A stretch of 64,000 nt of DNA from Ochotona curzoniae (lineage: Eukaryota > Chordata > Mammalia > Lagomorpha > Ochotonidae): the NCBI RefSeq assembly GCF_017591425.1, contig NW_024467120.1, positions 2,790,001 to 2,854,000 on the forward strand, in the 5' to 3' direction. The translations under genes and the position numbers were made by a program. Below are positions 32,150 through 44,003 of this stretch, one piece after another (positions within the stretch are counted from its first letter, which is position 1; every line of letters begins with the position of its first letter). The notes under the pieces were generated by a model. The model made no database searches. It saw only the letters and a program-made list of their open reading frames with translations, and was not told the DNA's origin.

Positions 32150-32245
32150 AAGACAGCAGGTTTAGCCTGAGACACCAGCATGCCATGTAAGTGTCCGTTC
32201 AAGTCCAGCTGCTCCCCTTCCAACCCAGTTCCCTGCTAAGTTCAA
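32150..32245 (+). mobile_element. 5' fragment of old C-type SINE
   Basis: GCCTGAGACACCAGCATGCC, GTTCAAGTCCAGCTGCTCC, CCAGTTCCCTGCTA. It ends shortly before an LTR-like segment. Confidence 0.6.
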
Positions 32246-32277
32246 GGGAACAAGGGTAGTCGTCCCTATGGAGAGAT

Positions 32278-32690
32278 TGTGAGGAGTGGCTCGAGAACGG
32301 GGCAGCCCCGCCTTCTTGGACTCTAAGATTTTAAATATCTGCTCCTCCTTCTCACAGCTGGCAGATTTCGCGCAGTTCCACTTGCCCACCAATCAGCAGG
32401 AATCTCGTAAATCCACCTGCAATCCCATCCACCAATCCCTCACGCCCGCCCTCACTCGCACTCTTCCCCTGCTCCTGCTGAGGCTAGCCAGCCCGGCTCT
32501 GCCGGTCCTCCTCCATTTTGTCCCCTTCCCTTTCCCCTGTACCCCCACTCTGCCGCCATGGCAGGAGACGTTTTCCTTCCTGTTCTTGTCCTCTCCACCC
32601 TACACACCCGGCTCCCGTTCCTACCTTGGTGGAATAAAAAACTCCTAGGTACCTCGCTGCATCTGGTATTTTGCTTATGCCGAAAAGCTC
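32278..32690 (+). mobile_element. Possible solo LTR
   Basis: Begins TGTGAGGAGT, as does the clear LTR at 33676. It carries a CCAAT-type box (ACCAATCAG at about 32388) and AATAAA at 32633, in promoter-to-poly(A) order over about 400 bp. No TATA box, CA end or target duplication could be fixed, so this is tentative. Confidence 0.3.
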
Positions 32691-33604
32691 ACCCTGAAAA
32701 GAGGATGACTGCGGGAAATGAGCTGCGAATAAGAACCTAAGTGCATCTGAAAGTTGTGTAACAGATACCCTCCCCCTCTGCACAATCCGAGCACCCGCAG
32801 AAACCTGAGGACCATCCGGGAATTCCCAGTGGCAAAGATAAAGTGACTTTATTTTTTTCCACACAAAGTCACAAGCAGAAACAGCAGAAAAATGGCTGAT
32901 TTCCCTTCCACAAGTCCCAGCTGAAGTCCTACTGTGCACCCGCAGCACAGCAAGCCCCAGCGCACCTTCCTTATAAATCTTCATGGTGGGTAGATACAGA
33001 CAAGGGAACCCAGCTTTCGACCAAGTCAGTCACCAGGTTTCAGCACACAAAAGATCCACCTGCAGGAAAGGACGCTCCCCAGAATGGGAAAAGCAGGAGA
33101 AAGGGCAGTCAGGGTGCGCCCACCCCAGAGAGGACAGCAGGGGCACAGGCAGTCGCTGAGCAGGCCAAGGCGCAGAACGCATCATCCCACAATGCCCGAG
33201 GCCTTGTGGGTCCGCACTCAGCCACGCTGTCTTCACCAAAACCATCAGAGGCGGATCTGCTGTCACGCTCCCCAGAGCCCACGGAAATGCACCTCCTCCA
33301 GCACCGGAGCACTGTCCCCGGCAAGCTGTTCCACCCAGATGCTCAAGGCAGAGTTTGTGGAGGAGGAGGGGGCGGTGGTGAGGACTCTTAACATTCCAAG
33401 AACGACTTTCCCCAAGTTAGTTGACCATGAGAAAAAAAACTACTCAGGAGCTCACACTCACCACTTGTGTTTCTCTCCACTGCAGCACGGCACCACCAGT
33501 TCCTAACAGGACCCCAAGAGCAGGACGCCCATGGCAGCAGTTCAACAGAGGGCTGCGGCCTGGCACTGAGGCAGAGTGACCAGAGCTGACCCATGTGAGG
33601 CAAG
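32691..33604. other. Unique intron, nothing recognised
   Basis: No repeat or exon identified. Confidence 0.45.
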
Positions 33605-33675
33605 CAGCCCATACGCCATCTTGGAGTGCCAGTTCAAAGTCTGGCTGCTCCACTTACAATCCAGCCCCCTGCTAT
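33605..33675 (+). mobile_element. Old C-type SINE, 5' part split by LTR
   Basis: GTGCCAGTTCAAAGTCTGG, CTGCTCCACTTACAATCCAG, CCCCCTGCTAT, then the LTR. It continues at 34155. Confidence 0.75.
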
Positions 33676-34154
33676 TGTGAGGAGTCAGACAGGCTAGTAG
33701 GCAGTGAGGGTCTCTGGTCCCTGGTAAAGTTACCTTTTAACATCTAAAGTGCTTCTCCCCATTTTTTTTTACCCTTCCCAGAGCATGTTCTCCTCTTGAG
33801 GGAGAACCAAAGGAGAAGAGGAACATGTCAGTTCCTCTCTCAGTGTAAGCAGAATGGGAGCAGGAAGCCAGCACTCCCACCCTCCCAGTGTCCTTTGCTT
33901 CGGGACAGGGTGCTACATTGCTGCCCACTGTAATTCAGTCTTTTTCTTTCTCTTTTTTGCCCTTTGGGCAACTGCCCTGAGATGGTGCATAAAAGAAACC
34001 ATTTCCATTGGGTTTTTCTTTTCTTGGATCCCCATCCCATTACTGTTGCAGGAGCCCTCCCTCTCCCTTTCCTAAATAAATCTTGCTTTGTAAGCTAGAG
34101 TGGTCCACAGTCGTGTGAGACCACAAGGTTGCCGCCATGTTTTGTGCTGGAACA
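33676..34154 (+). mobile_element. Solo LTR of an endogenous retrovirus inside a SINE
   Basis: 479 bp from TG (TGTGAGGAGT) to CA (GCTGGAACA). It has a TATA-like CATAAAAG at 33988 and AATAAA at 34075, about 85 bp apart, the layout of a gammaretrovirus-like LTR. The SINE on the left breaks off at CTGCTAT and resumes on the right at CTACTG. The 4-bp target duplication is CTAT/CTAC (one mismatch). No internal viral genes are present, so it is a promoter remnant left after LTR-LTR recombination. Confidence 0.7.
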
Positions 34155-34365
34155 CTACTGCTTCTAGGAAAAGCAGAGGGTGACAAATGCTTAAACCCTT
34201 GTACGCACATGGAAGACCAGTTCCTGGTTTCTATGGTTTCCAGCTATGGCCTGGCTTAGTCCTCTGCACTGAAGGCATTTGAGAGTGGGGTATGTGCGTG
34301 TAAATTACCAGATGTAAGATTCCTACCTCTCGCTCTGCCACTTTGGCTTTCAAATAAATATATTA
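34155..34365 (+). mobile_element. Old C-type SINE, 3' part
   Basis: AGGAAAAGCAGAGGGTGAC through CACATGGAAGACCAG to GGCTTTCAAATAAATA. Continuation of the SINE beginning at 33605. Confidence 0.75.
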
Positions 34366-34419
34366 TAATTCATTTGCATACAAAAATACTAAACTTCTAT
34401 GTGAAATAAAAAAACCAGA

Positions 34420-34729
34420 GGCCAGTGCCATGGAGTAGCAGGCTAAGCCTCTACCTACAATACCAGCATCCCATATGGGTGCTGGTTCTAGTCCTGGCTC
34501 CTCAACATCTGATTCAGGCCCCTACTAATAGCCTAGGAAAGCAGCAGAGGATGGCTCGTGTCCTTGGGCCCTGCACCCATGCTGTAACCCCGATGAGGCT
34601 CTTGACCCCTGATTTTGGAAGAACCCAGCTCCAGCCACTTGGGGAATGAATAGGCAAATGGAAGATTTATCTCTTTGTATTGTCTTCTCTCTCGGAACCC
34701 TGCCTTTCAAATAAAAATACAAAAAATCT
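34420..34729 (+). mobile_element. Old C-type SINE
   Basis: GGCCAGTGCCATGGAGTAGC head, CATATGGGTGCTGG, GCCTAGGAAAGCAGCAGAGG and the CCTTTCAAATAAAAATAC tail. Confidence 0.85.
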
Positions 34730-34907
34730 ACCCCCCCTCCCAAGGCACAAACAACATTAGAAAACAAATAACTACATGGGGGGCATTGCAATAAATGGCA
34801 ATTTGATGTCCTTAAAATGTAACAGCTTCATTGAAGCATGTTACCTACCTTTAAACTGTCCAGTGAAGGAGGTCAGGACCACAGAGCTGCTCACAGAGAC
34901 CACAAGC

Positions 34908-36946
34908 AACAGATCATCCTGCCATCAAACAGATCACCCTGCCCTCACCACAGGACAGATCACCTGGCCCTCACCATGGGGACAGATCACCCGGCCCTCA
35001 CCACAGGGACAGATCACCCTGCCCTCACCACAGGGACAGATCACCCTGCCCTCACCACAGGGACAGATCACCCTGCCCTCACCACGGGGACAGATCACCC
35101 TGCCCTCACCACGGGGACAGATCACCCTGCCCTCACCATGGGACAGATCACCCTGCCCTCACCACGGGATCAGTCCCGGCGCCCCACTGGACAGATCACC
35201 CTGCCCTCACCACAGGGACAGATCACCTGCCTCACCACGGACAGATCACCCTGCCTCACCACGAGTCGCTACGACAGATCACCTGCCCTCACCACAGGAC
35301 AGATCACCCTGCCCTCACTCATCAAGGGACAGATCACCCTGCCCTCACCACAGGACAGATCACCCTGCCCTCACCACAGGGACAGATCACCCTGCCCTCA
35401 CCACGGGACAGATCACCCTGCCCTCACCACGGGACAGATCACCCTGCCCTCACCACGGGACAGATCACCCTGCCCTCACCACGGGGACAGATCACCCTGC
35501 CCTCACCACAGGACAGATCACCCTGCCCTCACCACGGGACAGACACCCTCACTATGGAGACAGATCACCCTGCCCTCACCACAGGACAGATCACCTGGCC
35601 CTCACCACAGGGACAGATCACCCTGCCCTCACCACAGGACAGATCACCCTGCCCTCACCACAGGACAGATCACCCTGCCCTCACCACAGGGACAGATCAC
35701 CCTGCCCTCACCACGGGGACAGATCACCCTGCCCTGACCATGGGACAGATCACCCTGCCCTGACCATGGGACAGATCACCCTGCCCTCACCACGGGGACA
35801 GATCACCCTGCCCTCACCACGGGGACAGATCACCCTGCCCTCACCACGGGGACAGATCACCCTGCCCTCACCACGGGGACAGATCACCCTGCCCTGACCA
35901 TGGGACAGATCACCCTGCCCTCACCACGGGGACAGATCACCCTGCCCTCACCACGGGGACAGATCACCCTGCCCTCACCACGGGACAGATCACCCTGCCC
36001 TCACCACAGGACAGATCACCCTGCCCTCACCACGGGACAGATCACCCTGCCCTCACCACGGGGACAGATCACCCTGCCCTCACCACAGGACAGATCACCC
36101 TGCCCTCACCACGGGACAGACACCCTCACTATGGAGACAGATCACCCTGCCCTCACCACAGGACAGATCACCTGGCCCTCACCACAGGGACAGATCACCC
36201 TGCCCTCACCACAGGACAGATCACCCTGCCCTCACCACAGGACAGATCACCCTGCCCTCACCACGGGACAGATCATCCTGCCCTCACCACAGGACAGATC
36301 ACCCTGCCCTCACCACAGGGACAGATCACCTGGCCCTCACCACAGGGACAGATCACCCTGCCCTCACCACAGGACAGATCACCCTGCCCTCACCACAGGG
36401 ACAGATCACCCTGCCCTCACCACGGGGACAGATCACCCTGCCCTGACCATGGGACAGATCACCCTGCCCTCACCACGGGACAGATCACCCTGCCCTCACC
36501 ACGGGGACAGATCACCCTGCCCTCACCACGGGGACAGATCACCCTGCCCTCACCACAGGACAGATCACCCTGCCCTCACCACGGGACAGACACCCTCACT
36601 ATGGAGACAGATCACCCTGCCCTCACCACAGGACAGATCACCTGGCCCTCACCACAGGGACAGATCACCCTGCCCTCACCACAGGACAGATCACCCTGCC
36701 CTCACCACAGGGACAGATCACCTGGCCCTCACCACAGGGACAGATCACCCTGCCCTCACCACAGGACAGATCACCCTGCCCTCACCACGGGGACAGATCA
36801 CCCTGCCCTCACCACGGGGACAGATCACCCTGCCCTCACCACAGGACAGATCACCCTGCCCTCACCACGGGACAGATCACCTGGCCCTCACCACAGGACA
36901 GATCACCCTGCCCTCACCACAGGACAGATCACCGTGTTCTCCCACA
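34908..36946. repeat. 26/27-bp minisatellite, about 77 copies
   Basis: About 2 kb of tandem ACAGATCACCCTGCCCTCAC units followed by CACGGGG, CACAGGG, CACAGG or CATGGG, so lengths alternate between 26 and 27 bp. The first 400 bp are most irregular; later units are very uniform. A marked variant (AGACACCCTCACTATGGAGA) recurs at about 35550, 36127 and 36597 with the same following units, showing block duplications of about 577 and 470 bp. The CACAGGG variants can pair CCCTG with CAGGG into a small hairpin. Long plus-strand open frames repeat DHPALTTG-type peptides and are repeat artefacts. Confidence 0.97.
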
Positions 36947-37139
36947 GTAACTCAGCAACAATCAGACCACTATCGCTGTCAATCATATAAGTCAGGTAAA
37001 GAGTTTCTCAAGTGAACTACTTACATATACCACAAAGAAAAGCGTAAACTAGCACACTGCTTCTAGAAACAAGTACCTTTACAAAAATCTTAAGTAGCAT
37101 GATATTTCACTTCACAATGTTATAAATTTCTATTCTACT
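36947..37139. other. Unique sequence
   Basis: Short unique stretch between the minisatellite and an L1 fragment. Confidence 0.5.
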
Positions 37140-37490
37140 TGCTGATTTTGTTTTGTGGATTTTCATTTAAAGGGATGCAGAATAACTGTATACTAGAGAC
37201 TATCTTATCCAGATGTGAGGATACAGTGTAGTATGTATCTCTAACTCTCAGATCAAAGATGGACTCCCAGTGAAACCACTGGATACATCTTGACAATAGC
37301 ATCCTGGATTCTCTGCCACTGTCCATGCGTACAATGTTGGACTCATGACTGCTTATGAAGAACCATACTATTGTTATAATATAGGGGATCTCAGTGGGTG
37401 GGGGGAGGAAGGGGATCTGGGGAGGGAGGAGGAAGGGGAATCCCAGAGCCTATGTAACTGTATCATAAACTAATAATAAAAAATGAAAAA
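37140..37490 (+). mobile_element. L1 3' end fragment
   Basis: GACTGCTTATGAAGAACC and TATTGTTATAATATAGGGG match the fragment at 23015. These are followed by a purine/G-rich tract (37397-37440), CCCAGAGCCTATGTAACTG, and an AATAATAAAAAATGAAAAA tail. This order is typical of a lagomorph L1 3' UTR. The 5' limit is a guess and no target duplication was found. Confidence 0.6.
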
Positions 37491-37749
37491 AATCTCAGAC
37501 ACCACAAACTTGAGACCCCCAAGAAAAAAGATATGCACAGAGATGTTTCATGCTGTCTAAAAAGTACAAACTGGCAAGTACCCCAATTCCACCAACTGAA
37601 AAGAGTGCAGACTGGAAGCACCCGAATTCCAACAAGAGAGTGGTTTATCAAGCATTTGTTGAAGACGTGGCAGAATCTTATAAGTTAAAAAAAAAAAGTG
37701 TTTCTATGCTGTCCCACTTTTTTATGATACACTGAATAGGCATGCACAT

Positions 37750-37970
37750 ATGTACCAGGTTATTTCATGAAGTTGGTGAAAATGGAATTAAAATTAAATT
37801 TATTCTGGTATGAAAAATTTTGAAATCTACATAATTTTTCATAATATGTATTCCTGTTAACTTTTGGAAGATGATTTTTATATAGCATTTCAAAATATCT
37901 TTGCACCCAAATAATCTTTTAGCTGTTTTCCATGTACTTTTGCAAGTCTCCTTGTATTTAAAACAATCCT
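37750..37970. mobile_element. Mariner-like DNA transposon remnants in inverted arrangement
   Basis: The plus strand at about 37768-37830 (GAAAATGGAATTAAAATT, TTTGAAATCTACATAA) resembles the reverse complement of about 37880-37960 (GGAAAACAGCTAAAAG, TTTGAAATGCTATATAA). Both resemble non-autonomous mariner elements with a TTCAAAAAGTTCATGGAAAA terminal motif that I remember from mammalian genomes. Confidence 0.4.
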
Positions 37971-37987
37971 GAGTTGTTTGTCTTCCC

Positions 37988-38300
37988 CCCCCCTTTTTTT
38001 TTAAAGATTTATTTATTTATTTGAAAGGCAGAATTGGAGCTCTTCCATCACTGTTTCACTTCCCAGATGGCCACAACAGCCAAGGCTGGCCAGGCTGAAG
38101 CCAAGATATCTTTCTGGGTGTCCCGTGTGGGCACAGGGGCCCAAGCACGTGGGCCATCCTCCACTGCTTTCTTGGGCCCATCAGTAGCAAACTGGATGAG
38201 AAGTGAAGCAGTCAGGACGAGCACCAGCACCCATATGGAACAAGAACCAGCATGCACTGAGCAGGCAGCAACTTAACTTGCTGTGCTACAACACTAACCT
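37988..38300 (-). mobile_element. Old C-type SINE
   Basis: AAAGATTTATTTATTTATTT, GAAAGGCAGA, then GGGCCCAAGCACGTGGGCC and ACCCATATGGAACAAG, in reversed order. Confidence 0.8.
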
Positions 38301-38463
38301 TGAGATCATTTCTTACTAGTGATTTAATTTTTTCTTCGTATCTTTTTGTGTTTTTCTAATTGTCTACAGTGGGGATCCTTATTTTAAAAAAATAAGGATT
38401 GGGGATACTTTCTTGTTAAAAAGATCCGGGCATTGTGTCAAAGATGAGCTTAGCTACAAAGTA

Positions 38464-38750
38464 AGGCAGGACAGTTGTGGTGCAGCAGGTTATATGCTAT
38501 AATATCAAGGTCCCTGGATCAAGTCTCAGCTCTTCCACTTCCAGCTCAGCACTTCTGAGGCATCCGGAGGTAACAGCTGATGCGAGACCGGGGGAAGCAG
38601 CTGGCTCTGAGTCTCAGCAGGGCCCAGTCCCGATTTTTCCAGCCCTCTGGGGAGTGAACCAGCAGTTAAAGTATCACTGTATATACGTCTCCTCCCATCC
38701 TCTTCCCTGCTCCATCACTCTGTCTTTAAAATAAAAATTTTAAAAAGAAA
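38464..38750 (+). mobile_element. Old C-type SINE
   Basis: GTTGTGGTGCAGCAGGTTAT head, CTCTTCCACTTCCAGCTCAG, GGGGAGTGAACCAGCAG and the TCTTTAAAATAAAAAT tail. Confidence 0.75.
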
Positions 38751-40834
38751 AAGTTACTGAAGCACTATGGCAACATTCCTGCTTGTCTGGAGAACCAGCA
38801 ACACAGGGGTGCTGGAAAACCCCAGTGGGCAGAAAGGAGGAGGACCACGGGATGCAGGCCTGTCCAGCCCAAGGCTACGGAAGGCAAGGCTGAGAGAGGT
38901 CCTTTGACAAGACCCTCCCAAGCAGCCGCTCTAAACCAGGGCCCACGGAGATGGCTATGTTGGGTTGGAGGATGCGAGAAGTAGAGATTTTTTAAAAGAC
39001 TGTTACTCAGATACCAGTATCTGAGCTCAAGAAGGCTGTTGGACCAACAAACACATCACATCAGACCATGGCACAGGGCAGAGGAGTTCTGGGCCCTGGG
39101 CAGCCTTTCTGCACGTCTAAGTGCACAGCAGTCTTTGCAAGACTCGCCTTTGGTTTTACAAAGCAAAACCAAAGCAGCAAACAAGTGCTGGGTTCTTTTT
39201 TTTGTCTTTAAACACCCAGGTAGGACCAGAGAAAAGCTGCTTAGGCCAGGAAGCAGGGAAAATACTACAAGATGAAAAACATTGTGAGATGGAATCCCTA
39301 TAAACTGCTTAAGCTACAGAAGTTTGTAAGTTTAACTTATCCAGCTTAGAAAGAGATTAGATGCAAATGCAAAATACAAGCAACACCAAAAGCTAAGGCA
39401 TAAAATTTGCCAAAATTTTGTTTTTCAGTTTTTGGATTCCTCTAGAGCTGTGGTTAAGAAAACAAACAAACAAACAAAAAAAAAAACAGCTTTTAAGCCC
39501 CACATGTGAGGGTTTCAATCTCCATTTAAATGCTTATTCATTCAGTCTCTGGGTCTCTTATTTTCTCCTCTCACAGGTTTTTTTGATGCTTACTGAGACA
39601 CTGTGACACTATTTTGTGCCAAGCATAAGGTTAGCACATCATCAATGCTTCGAAAGCCTTAGTCTCCCTCTCTCCCCTAGTTCATTTTCATTCTAGCAGA
39701 AGTAATAGAATTCCACTCAAATGCCTGCAGTGCTTCGACAGACACCGTGTGCCAAGCTCACCAAATCAAAGAAAAAAAAATCAGCATGGCAAGTGATCTA
39801 TTCAAGTGTTCCTATTTGCTGCATCGGTGAAATCACAGCGACGATCCCCACTACAGACAGTGCTTACTGTCTAAAGATGAAGAGTCATCCTGCGACTGCT
39901 CAGTTCCACCTTACCCACATGTCCATATCCCAGACTTGAACGTGAACAGCTAGAACACTGAGCTGAATGTCGTTCTAGTGTTTCCTTGGTTTCCCTTGTT
40001 GAACACGGATCACTCCTAAATATCATTAAATTCACCAAGTTTCCCGAGCTAGTGTTTCTGGAGTGGGCATGGCTCCCCAAGCAATCCCCAAGAACCCCCA
40101 AGCAGTACCAAGTGTCTCTGCCCAGTCTGCTGCCCCCCAGCGCCGGCATCTCCCCATCCATCCGAGAAGTCTGAGTGCTAACAGGTACTCCCCCTCTCAT
40201 GAGCAGGCTCTAGGACCCCAGTGGTTAGTCCCAGCACAAGCTAGGCAAAAGCATGAGGCTCCAGGAGTACTCAACAGACAAAGCCTCCTCTTGAGTCTGA
40301 CAGATAAAATCGTCACGGAACTCTCTTCAAGACACTGGAATTAGCTTTTCTCTAAGATATCATTTCTGCTGTCAAGTTTACACCAGGCTCCAGCAAAAAG
40401 GCACTGAAACAGAATAGCTGCATTCTCTCAGGATCTCAAACACATGCGACATACAACAATGCTGCCCTGATCCACTTGTAAAACACTCTGCTGCCGTAAC
40501 TAGCGGGCAGCAGTGCGAGATGCTCATTATCAGGAACCACAGGGAGGTAATTCTGATCTCAACGCTCTACTTTTATGTCAAGCCTACCTAAAGCAGCTGT
40601 TATCTGCCAATCACTCTTCAATACACATCATCATCTCACAGAGCTCCTGGTCATGCTACGGTGTGACACGACGGTGTTAAAGAATTGAGCAGCCTGAAGA
40701 TTAAACAGCCTCCGAAACAAAATAAACAGGATGTGTTTCAGGACTACACAGCACAGACGCCAACTTTACTGAAACATTAAGTTACCATGAGTTCATGCCA
40801 GTTAGCTTATACCAGCTTTTTAAAGAGCGAATAC
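38751..40834. other. Unique intron, nothing recognised
   Basis: 2.1 kb without a named repeat, apart from an AAAC-rich run near 39459-39486. No exon identified. Confidence 0.5.
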
Positions 40835-41057
40835 CACACATTAGCATGTGAAATACACACAAATGCTAACATGTGAAAAAACGAATATCCACAAATACCA
40901 GGTGAAAAATGAAAATACACACACATCATAGTATGTGAAGAATGTATATTCATACATACTAACATGTGAATCCATGTGAATATACTGACAGGACTGTTCA
41001 AATATCATATGAAAACTGAAATCATACATACACATAGACTAACATGTGAAATATGAA
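40835..41057. repeat. Degenerate AT-rich tandem motif
   Basis: The motif CTAACATGTGAA and close variants recur at least seven times with spacing of roughly 25-45 bp, interleaved with ACACA and CATAC blocks. It looks like a decayed minisatellite. Confidence 0.6.
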
Positions 41058-43780
41058 TAATCTTAGTTACATGCAAAAAGAAAAAAACCCAGGGGAAGCA
41101 AGCAGAAATTTGTTGGTATTCACTAACAAATCACTTACTTGAACACTTAAAATCCTAAGCTTTAACACGGGACCATACTCATATTTATTTTCATTCTCAG
41201 AACTACATTATAGTCACGTAAAGGACCAGCCAAGAAAAGAAGAAAGATGTCTTTCACAAGACATTCTGAGTAAATTAAAAAAAAAACAAACACTGGAGTT
41301 CTCACTCCCTCCATTCTTTTTAGGTTAGTTTTTTTTTCTTTCTTTCTTCTCCTGAACACTCCACAAATGATGAATTAGAATTTGGTAATATCCTTCCTTG
41401 GAACTTTATTCCATTCATGCTCCCACGTGACAATGGGAGCCATCATTTTACTTAACAAGCTCGGAGGACTTTGCTATGCTATACAAAACACAGGCATGAC
41501 AAAGAGAGAGAAAGAGTGCGAGAGAGGAAGAGAGAAAGGGAGACATACCTTTCGTTTTAATTCACGTTTGTCATGGTTTAGATTCTGATTTGTAATTTCA
41601 AAACCAGCATGATCATCAGGAGTAAGAGATCAGAGACAGTATGCATTTCCTCCACTTTTTCAATTTAAAAACATGTGGGCTTCTACCTGAAATGGCATCT
41701 CACACCCACATCCATGTCATGACAAGCGTCCCCACGAAGGCAAAGTAAAGCATTTCCACATAAGCAATAACAGTTGCAAATGACTGCTCAGTTATCTCTA
41801 GGTGCAAAGTGTTACTCAGCAAAAGATTCCACAATTTTTAACATCTATATTTTGTGCAGCTTCGACACCACTCTATGTATACACAAAAATGTCACCAAGT
41901 GGGTGCTAATGTAGTTGACACCAAGGGGCGGTCTCCGCCCCCTCTTCCTCTGCAGACACAGGAGGGAAAATAAAAAAGTGAAATGTGTCCCACCCACCTC
42001 CCACCCAACCGGCCCTCCCCACCCTAATCAGAGGTCCACATGGGGTGCATCCCTCACAACTCTGTAAACATTAAAAAATTTAAAAAATGAACAGATGTTA
42101 CCTTCTTATGCCACAGAAACCATGCCTCCTGACCAGTAGATAACTGAACAGTACATGGAAAAGTCTGTAGAACGATGAAAAGAATGTGCATTCTTTTGCA
42201 CATTGTTTGAGGCATCATGACACTCAAAACCAAATGGAGAAGCTTGCCATTTCAGACACACTGTGCAGCAGCATGCAACGGGCTGCAGGCTCACACTGTC
42301 AGGGCACACAGCCCAGCCAGGCAACTGCAGGAACTTCCTCCTGGAAGACCAACATGCTCAGCACAAGCTGGGAGGGATGAGTTTTGCATTGTAAGAGACT
42401 CATTCTACTGCCCAGCACTACTTCCGCGGTAGTCTCTGTCTGCCTTTTAACATAAAGGCTACTTCCTAACAATGTTTGGCGAATTTCCCCTGATGGATTA
42501 AAAGATGGATATTACAAATGCACAAGTCCCAGACTTCCGTGCCACATTTTCTACTTGTTTCAGTCATTCATTTGGAAACTACTGCTTGTTGGTAATACAA
42601 TTAAATCACGCTCTCATTAAAGTGTCCTGCATGTAGGTTCGAATCAAGTTGAGACTTAATTTCTGGTTTTTAACAGCATATCATCTGCATACCCATCCAA
42701 ATATGGCAATGTTCCCAAGCATAGAGCAACAATCTTACAGACAAGCCACTAAGGAAAAACAGGAAATAAACTTGCACCTACAGGGATCCCTCTGACTATT
42801 TTCGGTGACTCCTGGAGATGACATGGATGTGAGAATGAAGCTCGGGGGGCCAGGCGAGAGAAACCCCAAGTCACCAGGCAGCAGTCCTGCTGGGCATCTT
42901 CGGGGCTGAAGAACAAAGCCAGTGAGGCTGAAGCCAGAGGCTGTTTTTCTCCAGAGAAACTGTATTGAGGCTGTTCTTTTTCTGCTGATAGTTTAAGCAG
43001 ACGCACATCGGAATCTACTGCCTCTGTAACAGCAAATGTAAGCTCTTAGGAGCTCTGATACAAAGATGTATGCACCGTTCTGGGGCTGTACCAAATGCCG
43101 CTCCAGCTGGGGGGGTGGGGCCGGGGGAAGGACGAGAATGTATAAATCCAGCTGAACCTGTCATTGGAGCACAATAACGCATAACTAGCAAACAAAAAGA
43201 CGGAAGGAAAGCCTGCTGTCTGAAAGCGGTGACACGCACGCCAAGGATATATTTCATTTCATAATGCGGGAGGCAACTTTAAATTTCCCCCACCTCCTTT
43301 TCAATGGAGTTTCAGCCCTCAAATCCAGCCACACTAACCAGTGGCTTGGAACGTGCCATCTATTTTTAATAAGCATCTTAACTCATCACCACCCTGACAT
43401 GCACACACACTCATCAACAGCCGTTCCCTGTTTCTAACCATGCACTCCCACGCCCGTCCCCCAGCTCCCCTCCAGATCGCAGCTTCAGCCATCAGCGGGC
43501 TGTCTTCACCCTTTCCCTCCAAGGCCTCTTCGCCCTTTTCACACAAACATTTCCCTTTGTCCCGAGCTTAAAAAAAGTCCTCCCCTCCATCTAATCCTCT
43601 TCTCTAGCCTTTTTTCTTTCTTTCTTAGCTAAGGCTTTCCAAAGCACTGCCTCTATTTCCTCGTTCATTTAAATATCTCACAGAAAGCACAGAAGTGCCA
43701 AGCAACAAGGCCACAAAAGAGAACAGGCATAACATTCCAGTCATTCCAATCTTCTGTCATCTGATTTCTTACCAATCCCC
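41058..43780. other. Unique intron, nothing recognised
   Basis: 2.7 kb. Contains a GA-rich run at about 41501-41542. No repeat family or exon recognised. Confidence 0.5.
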
Positions 43781-43782
43781 CA

Positions 43783-43810
43783 ACACACACACACACACAC
43801 ACACACACAC
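43783..43810. repeat. (AC)n microsatellite
   Basis: Fourteen uninterrupted AC units, the purest in the window. Confidence 0.95.
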
Positions 43811-44003
43811 CTGAAATTATCTCCAGGAAGATCACCAATTGGCTACTAATTGCCAAACTAAGTAACCCATCTCAGGCCCTATTCATTTTGCTCTCTCTGC
43901 AGCAATGTCACCCTAGTTACTGACGCCCATGAAGAGGTCTCCTTTTAGGGCCAGCAATGCCCCTCATGTCTGCTATAAGCACCTGATAGAAAAACATGTC
44001 TTC

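Noticed and set aside
34908..36946. CRISPR-like array
   Set aside because: Units are contiguous with no unique spacers, and the host is a mammal. This is a minisatellite.
34776..37015. Open frames of 373, 371 and 299 codons rich in DHPALTTG or PSPQDRSPCPHH repeats
   Set aside because: They are translations of a tandem minisatellite. Stop-free runs follow from the unit sequence, all three plus frames are partly open, and there is no promoter, splice context or known family.
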